From: Acidobacteria bacterium CG_4_9_14_3_um_filter_49_7
Lineage (GTDB): Bacteria > Acidobacteriota > Holophagae > Thermotomaculales > Thermotomaculaceae
Assembly: GCA_002789615.1 (NCBI GenBank)
Contig: PFTO01000112.1
Span: 1 to 11,481, forward strand
Length of the DNA stretch: 11,481 bases
Direction: 5' to 3'
Below the pieces are notes generated by a model. It saw only the letters and a program-made list of their open reading frames with translations, was not told the origin of the DNA and did not search any database. How positions within the stretch are numbered: the first letter of the stretch is position 1; every line of letters begins with the position of its first letter. Shown one piece after another: positions 5,827 to 11,481 of this stretch. The translations under genes and the position numbers were made by a program.

Positions 5827-8800
5827 TCACCGGGGCCGGATGGTTGTTTTTACCTTAGGGGAAGCCGGTTTTCCATCGATTTCTTCAGTCACGACCTCAA
5901 TTGCCTTGTTCAACTGATCGTCGATGCCCTTTGCGAGGTCATTGGGATTATTCTGAACAATGAAGTCCGGAATGGCACCCCTGCCCTCCAGCTGGTTACC
6001 GTTGATATCCCAGATACCGATAAAGGTCTTGCGGATGTTGCCACCATCGATCAGTTCGTGCCCGTTAACCGCAATAACAAATCCCAGAGTCTGAACGCCA
6101 ACTAATTTGCCAAGGCCCAACACCTTGAAAGCATTAGGGAACACCTCAGCGTCCGAGTAGGAATGTTCATTGCACATGACCACGACCTTTCCACGGAAAA
6201 TGTTCGAAGGTCTGGGTAAATCCAGTCCGTCCCGGTTTCGGGTAACCTGGTACTGACGCCGTTCCAGATAATCAATCAACTGAGGGTCAATTCCACCTCC
6301 GCCGTTGAAACGAACATCAAGGATCAGTCCTTCCTTGTCGAAATTTGCCTGGATGGCGTTGAGGAATTTGCTGAGCTGCGTTCCCAACATGTAATTCAGA
6401 TGGATATATCCGATCCGTCCATGGGATTTTTCTTCCACCAGTTTCCGGTTGTTCTCCACCCAGTTCAGGTAACGGAGTCGGTATTCGGAAGAAACGGGTT
6501 TTACCTTCACTTCCCAGGCACCCTTGGCAACCGGCTTGTCATTGACTTTCAGGAAAACAGTCTTTCCCACGGTATTGAGAAGATAAGTGTGATAATCCAC
6601 CTTTGTGGACACGGAGTTTCCATCAATGGCGATAAGGTAGTCTCCGGGCTTTACTTTCTGCCAGGGATGACCCAGCGGAGCCTTGTATTCGCTGTAAAAG
6701 GGATTCCCCGCGTAGATCTTGTCAAATCTGTAAAATCCCGATTCATCGGCAGACAGCTCCGCACCAAGTGAGCCGATAACAACCTGTTCCGGGTGGGGCA
6801 TATCCCCGCCGCTCGCACCCTGGTGAGAAGCGTTCAGCTCGCCCACAAGCTGAACCAGTACCCGGTTCACGTCACCCCGGGTTTGACAGTAATCAATGAG
6901 TTTTCCATATTTCTTTTTCATGACGGGCCAGTTCACACCGTGAATATCGGGGTCATAAAAGTTGTCCCGGATCAAACGCCAGCTTTCATTGAAAATCTGG
7001 TGCCATTCCGCTTTCCGATCCAGCCTCATGGAAAGTTTCGCAAGTGAGATATTTCCTTCTTTCCCCGCCGGTTTTCCCGCCGGTGTAATCTGGAAACTGC
7101 CCTTTTTGGCCAGCAGCAACTGTTTCCCGTCATTGGACAGAACGAATCCTATGATTCCTTTGGCGATTGAGGTTAACTTTTCCTTCTGAATGTTGTAGAA
7201 GTAGAGGTCAAATCCCCTGCTTCTGTCCATCTTCGTTTCCGCTTCGATTTTCTCCGCTTTTTCCCTGAACCCAATATACAGACCGTCTTTCGCTGCCCGC
7301 AGATTCACATATTGGTACCCTGTGACCGGCAGGAGCTGGACGCGGTTCATGATGCCGTCAAAGTCAATCTTAACTGTAACTGTATCGTCCTTTTTCTTGT
7401 CTTCTTTCTTATTCTTCTTTTCCTTGTCTGCCTTTTCGGCTTTCATCTCGTCTTTTTTCTCCACCAGTTTCTCTTCATCCCACTCCTTTGCCAGCGGATC
7501 CTTATCCTCTTTTGTCAGGCTCATCATCGCAACACGGGCATTGGCTCCCTCCCGATCAGTAACAAAATACAGATATTCCCCGTCCGTTGAAAAGGTGGGA
7601 TTGTGATTCTGCTCAACGGAACGGAAGAGTAGATGGTCCTTGTCCTCTGCCAGGTTGAACACATGGATTTCCGGTACCATGTTGCTACCGAGTACGGTGT
7701 AGGCAATCCATGCGGAATCCGGGGACCAGGTGAAATCCATCTGCCCGTAACGACGGGAACGGTTGACCAATGTTTCCTTTTTGGTCTCCGTGTTGTAAAC
7801 CCAGAGAGCGAAATCATTTGACTGGTAGGAAAGATACTTTCCGTCCGGTGACCACCGCAAGTCATTTAAAAATTTGTCCTTACGATTGGTAAGTTTCAGG
7901 GGTGCTGTTTTTGCGAACTGGTCCACGAGATACACGTTATCCGCGATGCCGTCCCGATCAGACAGGAAAGCAATCCTTCCACCATTCGGAGACCATACCG
8001 GTTCTGTATCTCTGGCAGCACAGTCGAATGTCAATTGACGAATTTCTCCGTTCTTTGCCGGTGCGGAGAATATCTCGCCACGGGCGGAGAAAACCACTCG
8101 CTTCCCGGTAGTGGAAATATCATGGCTATCGAGAAGTTTAACAGGATTGACAAACTCATAATCCGCAACTACGTTCTGAACCGCCGTCGGAATTTTGATT
8201 TCGCTGGTCTTCCTGGTTTGAATATTGTAGGCATAAAGGCCCGCGTTGCACTCAAACACAATCCGTTTACGATCAGAAGAAAGAGATGGCCACTGCACAT
8301 TATCATTCTTGAAATTTGTAACCTTTTCCTGTTTCTTCGTCTTGAGGTTCATGCGGTAGAGATTGGCCAGAGCGCCCTTTTCCGAAACGAAATAAATATC
8401 GTTTCCCACCCACATGGGCCAGGATTCGTTGGTTGGTGTATTGGTCAGATTGGCATATTTTCCATCTTTGCCGCCTGTGTGCATCCAGATGTCAGTATTG
8501 GCTGTACCTTTGTAGCGCTTCCACCACCAGAAATACAGGGAATGCCGGTTCAATACATAGCTGTCACCCTTATCATTGAAACAGAGCGTGGAAGCCTGAT
8601 CGACCGGCAGGATTTCTGGAAGGCCCCCGTCCACGTTCACCTTAAAAATGCGGGAGAAGAACGGAGAAAAAGATGCCGCTCCAGAGAGAAAATAAATTTC
8701 CCGTCCGTCATTTGACCATTCCAGCATGGCAGCGCCTTCTGGTTCATAAGTCACCTGTGATACATGCCCGCCCTCTGCCGGAATCACATACACATTAGCA

Positions 8801-9054
8801 TTCCCGTTAAAATAACTGGAAAAAGCGATCCATTTTCCATCCGGCGAAAACTTCGGGAACGCTTCCGTGCCCACTGCCTTCACCAGGCGAACTGGTTTTG
8901 TTCCGTCCAGATTGGCCGTGAACAGATCATCCTGATAGATAAAACATACCTTATCTGCCGAGGCATCCGGTGTCCGCATCAGATGCATCAATTCCGTAGC
9001 GCTCAGTGATGCGGAAAACAACACCGCGCACAAAAAAACACACAATTTTTTCAT
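5827..9054 (-). CDS. Secreted tricorn-protease-like S41 peptidase
   Basis: The 1075 residues match tricorn protease in length and domain order, and the likely role is degradation of peptides outside the cytoplasm. Residues 1-19 form a Sec signal peptide (MKKLCVFLCAVLFSASLSA) with cleavage likely before Thr20. Beta-propeller repeats follow, with SPDGKWIAFSS (70-80), WSPNGGRIAFLSD (354-366), WSPDGKYLSY (401-410) and STDGEYLYFVTD (489-500). A Lys/Glu-rich low-complexity linker covers about 515-560. A PDZ-like domain lies near 760-850 (KPGDYLIAIDGNSV at 802-815). The S41 core contains DVRFNGGGG (913-921) and NEHSYSDAEVFP (962-973). By comparison with tricorn (His746, Ser965, Glu1023) the likely catalytic residues are His744, Ser967 and Glu1023. 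The start at ATG 9054 is supported by AGGAGG on the minus strand, 8 nt away. It appears monocistronic. The substrate is unknown; archaeal tricorn is cytosolic, so the signal peptide marks the bacterial exported branch. Confidence 0.92.
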   Translation of the reverse strand: MKKLCVFLCAVLFSASLSATELMHLMRTPDASADKVCFIYQDDLFTANLDGTKPVRLVKAVGTEAFPKFSPDGKWIAFSSYFNGNANVYVIPAEGGHVSQVTYEPEGAAMLEWSNDGREIYFLSGAASFSPFFSRIFKVNVDGGLPEILPVDQASTLCFNDKGDSYVLNRHSLYFWWWKRYKGTANTDIWMHTGGKDGKYANLTNTPTNESWPMWVGNDIYFVSEKGALANLYRMNLKTKKQEKVTNFKNDNVQWPSLSSDRKRIVFECNAGLYAYNIQTRKTSEIKIPTAVQNVVADYEFVNPVKLLDSHDISTTGKRVVFSARGEIFSAPAKNGEIRQLTFDCAARDTEPVWSPNGGRIAFLSDRDGIADNVYLVDQFAKTAPLKLTNRKDKFLNDLRWSPDGKYLSYQSNDFALWVYNTETKKETLVNRSRRYGQMDFTWSPDSAWIAYTVLGSNMVPEIHVFNLAEDKDHLLFRSVEQNHNPTFSTDGEYLYFVTDREGANARVAMMSLTKEDKDPLAKEWDEEKLVEKKDEMKAEKADKEKKNKKEDKKKDDTVTVKIDFDGIMNRVQLLPVTGYQYVNLRAAKDGLYIGFREKAEKIEAETKMDRSRGFDLYFYNIQKEKLTSIAKGIIGFVLSNDGKQLLLAKKGSFQITPAGKPAGKEGNISLAKLSMRLDRKAEWHQIFNESWRLIRDNFYDPDIHGVNWPVMKKKYGKLIDYCQTRGDVNRVLVQLVGELNASHQGASGGDMPHPEQVVIGSLGAELSADESGFYRFDKIYAGNPFYSEYKAPLGHPWQKVKPGDYLIAIDGNSVSTKVDYHTYLLNTVGKTVFLKVNDKPVAKGAWEVKVKPVSSEYRLRYLNWVENNRKLVEEKSHGRIGYIHLNYMLGTQLSKFLNAIQANFDKEGLILDVRFNGGGGIDPQLIDYLERRQYQVTRNRDGLDLPRPSNIFRGKVVVMCNEHSYSDAEVFPNAFKVLGLGKLVGVQTLGFVIAVNGHELIDGGNIRKTFIGIWDINGNQLEGRGAIPDFIVQNNPNDLAKGIDDQLNKAIEVVTEEIDGKPASPKVKTTIRPR

Positions 9055-9279
9055 GAAAGAACCTCCTGAAATTACAATTCAAGGCTTTTTACGATCTTCT
9101 GGCCCATTTTGTTTAGCCTTTAATTGGTCCCGGTTATGCCATGTGACAAATCGATTGAACAGATTTTATTGAAAACATCCTGTCCCTTATTTGTAAGTGG
9201 AGCCTGGCTCATTACAGGTATATACATGCATACTTCGCTCAGCGCCATGCAACAAACTCCCGCTTTCATTTGAGGTTCA

Positions 9280-9292
9280 TGCACAGCGTGCA
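9280..9292. promoter_or_regulatory. Small palindrome upstream of the kinase-like gene promoter (possible operator)
   Basis: TGCAC-AGC-GTGCA is a perfect 5-bp inverted repeat with a 3-bp spacer, about 30 bp upstream of the -10 element. It is the right size for a dimeric regulator half-site pair, but 5-bp arms can occur by chance. Confidence 0.2.
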
Positions 9293-9320
9293 CATTCTTT
9301 CCTTTCAATACAACTGCTTT

Positions 9321-9329
9321 TGTTATAAT
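9321..9329 (+). promoter_or_regulatory. Extended -10 promoter for the deoxynucleoside-kinase-like gene
   Basis: TGTTATAAT contains a perfect TATAAT (9324-9329) with the TGn extension that can substitute for a -35. The best -35-like hexamer, TTTCAA (9303-9308), is at a short 15-bp spacing. A transcript would start near 9336, giving a leader of about 25 nt before ATG 9361. Confidence 0.65.
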
Positions 9330-9360
9330 GTTTGTGTGAAACATGCCCGGCGAGGAGCTT

Positions 9361-10017
9361 ATGGGAAACCGACGGAAAGTTATTGTCGTGGAAGGCACTC
9401 CGAGAACCAGTAAGAAGCAGTTTGCACGTCTGCTGGCCAGGGAGTTGAACTACCATTTCGTCGGAGAACCGGTGCCGGATAGCGGTATCCTGAAATCTTT
9501 CTACCGAGGTGGTGACCGATACACACTGGCTACAGAGCTCTACTTCCTTGTCAGCCGATTCAAGCAACTGGGTCAGGCAATGGAACAGGACCTGTTTTCC
9601 CCCTCCGATACAGTTCTTTCTTTCATGATTGAAAAAAGTCGAATCTACGCGTCCATGACCCTGAGTGATGAAGAGCAGAAGATTTACGACAGCATCTACC
9701 CCATGCTCAGCACCACCGGGGTAAAGCCGGACCTGATTGTGTACCTCTACGCAGAACCGTCCATCATTCTCCGGGCGGTAAGGAATTCTCCCATTACCGG
9801 GGAAGAATTTATGACAAGGGAATACCTGGACTCGCTGATTGAAGCCTACCATTCATTTTTCTATCGTTACACAGCGTGCCCTGTTGTGTTTTTTGATGTG
9901 TCCGAAATACCGGGCTGGAACGGAGAAAATCAGGATGTGGCAAAGGATATGATCCGGTTCATTGACCGGTTGAAACCGGGTTCGAATTTTTATGTCCCAC
10001 GGTTAGCGGCCCCGTAG
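9361..10017 (+). CDS. Deoxynucleoside-kinase-like protein with a degenerate P-loop
   Basis: The 218 residues resemble the deoxynucleoside kinase (dNK/dGK) family, which phosphorylates deoxynucleosides in cytoplasmic salvage. Visible family features are VVEGTPRTSKKQ (9-20) at the P-loop position, EPVPD (substrate-side Glu), the helix DRYTLATELYFLVSRFKQ, EKSRIYAS at the DRS/ERS position, LTLSDEEQKIYD, and PDLIVYLYAEP followed by an Arg-containing lid. The P-loop departs from GxxGxGK(S/T): the second and third Gly are Arg15 and Ser17, and the final Ser/Thr is Lys19, although Lys18 remains. ATP binding may thus be altered or lost. I chose ATG 9361, with GAGGAG at 9352-9357 only 3 nt away. ATG 9343 (MPGEEL) is an alternative but would lie about 7 nt from the predicted transcript start. 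The gene precedes panB-panC but is separated from them by a terminator. Confidence 0.72.
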   Translation: MGNRRKVIVVEGTPRTSKKQFARLLARELNYHFVGEPVPDSGILKSFYRGGDRYTLATELYFLVSRFKQLGQAMEQDLFSPSDTVLSFMIEKSRIYASMTLSDEEQKIYDSIYPMLSTTGVKPDLIVYLYAEPSIILRAVRNSPITGEEFMTREYLDSLIEAYHSFFYRYTACPVVFFDVSEIPGWNGENQDVAKDMIRFIDRLKPGSNFYVPRLAAP

Positions 10018-10076
10018 GACCGCGTGAATGGTGGATGGTAGGTGACAGGAGTAATGGGTAATGAGTGGGGAAAAGA

Positions 10077-10117
10077 CAGGGAAAAGGGTAGCTTTACCCT
10101 TATCTTGTCCCTGTTTT
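10077..10117 (+). terminator. Terminator of the kinase-like gene
   Basis: The inner stem AAGGGTA (10084-10090) and TACCCTT (10095-10101) has loop GCTT. An outer stem CAGGGA (10077-10082) and TCCCTG (10108-10113) is separated from it by an asymmetric internal loop. TTTT follows at 10114-10117. The hairpin lies 60 bp after the stop codon and 80 bp before panB, so panB needs its own promoter in 10118-10180; I see no strong one there. Confidence 0.65.
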
Positions 10118-10196
10118 GATACCTTGCACTTTCACTTTTCCAGGAAAATAAACTTTACTCCCATCCGCCAGTCGGAGGGAGAGAAAGGAGACGAAA

Positions 10197-11048
10197 ATGA
10201 AAACTATAACTGCTCCGCAGGTTCAAGCAATGAAGCAATTAGAACAAAAAATCGCGATGGTCACCGCCTACGATTATCCCACAGCGGTACTGGCGTCCCG
10301 ATCCGGAGCTGATATTATCCTTGTTGGCGATTCACTGGGCATGGTGGTTCTGGGCTACGAAGACACACTGAAAGTGACTATGGCAGACATGATCCACCAT
10401 TGCAAAGCAGTGGCACGGGGGACCAAAGGCCCTCTGAAGGTTGGAGACATGCCGTTCATGTCCTATCAGGTTTCCACTGAACAGGCTGTGGAAAACGCCG
10501 GGCGCTTTATTCAGGAAGGCAATATGGACGCTGTCAAACTGGAAGGTGCAGGATACGCGGACCGGGTCCGCGCCATCATTGAATCCGGTATTCCGGTCAT
10601 GGGGCACCTGGGCCTCACACCCCAGAGCGTCAAGGCCTTCGGGGGGTTCAAGATTCAAGGGAAAACGCTGAACGCGGCACGAAAACTTCTTGATGACGCA
10701 GTTAAGCTGGAAAATGCCGGCGTTTTCTCCATCGTGCTGGAAGGTATTCCCGCCGAACTGGCAAAAATGGTGACAGATGCGGTTCATGTCCCCACCATTG
10801 GCATTGGCGCCGGCGCCGGATGCACCGGCCAGGTCCTGGTTTTCCACGATCTGCTGGCAATCCCGGACCCCGCCCCGTTTCAGTTCGTCCATACCTTTGA
10901 AAAAGCCGGTTCTGTTATGGAAAAAGGTCTCATCGATTATGTGGCAGCTGTACGAAACGGGACTTTCCCTGAAGCGGGGCATTCCAGCCATATCTCCGAA
11001 CCTGTGGAAAAGGCCCTCGGGAAGGAGGTCGTTCGTAAGTGCATGTAA
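10197..11048 (+). CDS. panB: 3-methyl-2-oxobutanoate hydroxymethyltransferase (ketopantoate hydroxymethyltransferase)
   Basis: PanB transfers the one-carbon unit of 5,10-methylenetetrahydrofolate to alpha-ketoisovalerate to make ketopantoate, the first committed step of pantothenate and CoA synthesis. The 283-residue protein has the usual family length and TIM-barrel motifs. VTAYDYPTA is at 22-30, and VGDSLGMVVLGY (43-54) carries Asp45. VGDMPFMSY (82-90) carries Asp84, and VKLEG (113-117) carries Glu116. GHLGLTPQSVKAFGGFK (136-152) and VLEGIP (180-185) follow; Glu182 corresponds to the E. coli catalytic Glu181. Asp45, Asp84 and Glu116 are the expected Mg2+ ligands. The start is supported by AAGGAG at 10185-10190, 6 nt before ATG 10197. 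The end overlaps the panC start by 10 nt, so translation is probably coupled. Confidence 0.97.
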   Translation: MKTITAPQVQAMKQLEQKIAMVTAYDYPTAVLASRSGADIILVGDSLGMVVLGYEDTLKVTMADMIHHCKAVARGTKGPLKVGDMPFMSYQVSTEQAVENAGRFIQEGNMDAVKLEGAGYADRVRAIIESGIPVMGHLGLTPQSVKAFGGFKIQGKTLNAARKLLDDAVKLENAGVFSIVLEGIPAELAKMVTDAVHVPTIGIGAGAGCTGQVLVFHDLLAIPDPAPFQFVHTFEKAGSVMEKGLIDYVAAVRNGTFPEAGHSSHISEPVEKALGKEVVRKCM

Positions 11049-11481
11049 TCTCTTCTATTTCAGATATGATATTGGCACGAAGTCGCTTAAAGGGAACCGT
11101 AGGGTTTGTCCCCACAATGGGCTATCTTCACGAGGGGCATCTGTCGCTGATGGACAAGGCACGTCAACAGACGGACAATGTAATTGCCAGCATTTTTGTC
11201 AACCCCACGCAGTTCGGGCCTGAAGAGGATCTGGACAGTTATCCCCGTGATTTTGAGCGGGATGAAAAGCTTGCCGAAGAAGCCGGTGTCGATTTCATTT
11301 TTTACCCTGATGAGCAGGCAATGTATCCGAACGGCTATGCTTCCTATGTGGTCCCGGATGGCCTTGACAGCCACTTGTGCGGGGCAAAACGACCCGGCCA
11401 CTTTCGGGGTGTGATGACCATTGTGTTGAAACTCTTCAATATCATACGACCCACAGATAGCTATTTCGGACAGAAAGACAT
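11039..11481 (+). CDS. panC: Pantothenate synthetase (pantoate-beta-alanine ligase), N-terminal part
   Basis: PanC joins pantoate and beta-alanine using ATP via a pantoyl-adenylate, the last step of pantothenate synthesis. The frame runs off the right edge after 147 complete codons of the roughly 280 usual for the family. The start is GTG 11039, inside the end of panB, with AAGGAGGT at 11022-11029, 9 nt upstream. In-frame ATG 11066 would remove the first beta-strand and has no such site. GFVPTMGYLHEGHLSL (22-37) is the ATP-binding segment with the His-x-x-His signature (His31, His34). SIFVNPTQFGPEEDL, YPRD, and the region around RPGHFRGVMTIV are also conserved family segments. No frameshift is seen in the visible part. 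Confidence 0.95.
   Translation, partial: MHVISSISDMILARSRLKGTVGFVPTMGYLHEGHLSLMDKARQQTDNVIASIFVNPTQFGPEEDLDSYPRDFERDEKLAEEAGVDFIFYPDEQAMYPNGYASYVVPDGLDSHLCGAKRPGHFRGVMTIVLKLFNIIRPTDSYFGQKD

Larger units (their letters stand above)
9055..9360. other. Divergent intergenic region between the protease and kinase-like genes
   Basis: This 306-bp region separates two divergent genes. Near its left end is the protease Shine-Dalgarno site (CCTCCT at 9062-9067 on the plus strand). Near its right end are the extended -10 promoter and a small palindrome. A 45-codon plus-strand frame from ATG 9136 and a minus-strand frame crossing the region have no Shine-Dalgarno site or recognisable product. I could not find a clear promoter for the protease. 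No RNA gene or repeat is evident in 9080-9270. Confidence 0.5.

Noticed and set aside
8035..8715. Plus-strand open frame (226 codons) opposite the tricorn-like protease
   Set aside because: It overlaps the propeller-coding sequence and shows no domain or Shine-Dalgarno site.
9136..9273. 45-codon plus-strand ORF (MPCDKSIEQ...)
   Set aside because: It has no Shine-Dalgarno site and no recognisable motif; it could be chance.
9120..9398. Minus-strand frame across the divergent intergenic region
   Set aside because: It overlaps the kinase-like gene start and its promoter, and the product is unrecognisable.
10124..10148. TTGCAC plus an AATAAA-like -10 upstream of panB
   Set aside because: Only 3 of 6 bases match at the -35, too weak to call a promoter.
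10061..10312. Plus-strand ORF starting at ATG 10061
   Set aside because: It runs through the terminator and into panB out of frame, so it is a shadow.
1..11481. CRISPR arrays, insertion sequences, phage genes, tRNA/rRNA, toxin-antitoxin or defence genes
   Set aside because: I looked on both strands and found no spaced direct repeats, transposase motifs, att-like sites or RNA genes; the gene content is housekeeping.

Overview
The window reads as ordinary bacterial chromosome at roughly 50% G+C, with metabolic genes on both strands, clear Shine-Dalgarno sites and rho-independent terminators. The organism looks Gram-negative-like: there is a large secreted tricorn-type protease with a Sec signal peptide. 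The phosphoglycerate dehydrogenase is the short, ACT-less type familiar from Bacteroidetes, and a deoxynucleoside-kinase-like gene sits beside panB-panC. Together these suggest the Bacteroidetes/Chlorobi (FCB) group or a neighbouring uncultured phylum. That placement is inference, because no rRNA or tRNA gene is present.

Layout. Positions 3-293 (+) hold the C-terminal end of an unrecognised gene. Positions 367-549 (+) hold a 5'-truncated remnant of an HD-GYP phosphodiesterase, with no start codon. Aconitase A (565-3225, +) follows 15 bp later. After it come a tiny membrane ORF and an in-frame cysteine-rich tail separated by one amber codon (3298-3531), overlapping a bidirectional terminator (3488-3515). 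Three minus-strand genes follow: SerA-type phosphoglycerate dehydrogenase (3536-4462), an aldo/keto reductase (4625-5626) and a tricorn-like S41 protease (5827-9054). The last two end in strong hairpins decorated with degenerate 6-bp repeats. A 306-bp divergent region (9055-9360) carries an extended -10 promoter for a deoxynucleoside-kinase-like gene (9361-10017, +), which ends in its own terminator. panB (10197-11048, +) and panC (GTG start at 11039, running off the right edge) overlap and form the start of a pantothenate operon.

How the genes relate. panB and panC catalyse the first and last steps of pantothenate synthesis and are translationally coupled. Aconitase (TCA cycle), SerA (serine synthesis) and the aldo/keto reductase are separate transcription units with no obvious joint task. 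The protease probably degrades peptides outside the cytoplasm. I find no CRISPR array, transposon, phage gene, toxin-antitoxin pair or defence island, and no convincing new multigene system. The points most worth a second look are the amber-split Cys-rich ORF, the HD-GYP remnant, the degenerate P-loop of the kinase-like protein, and the 6-bp repeat arrays at gene ends.
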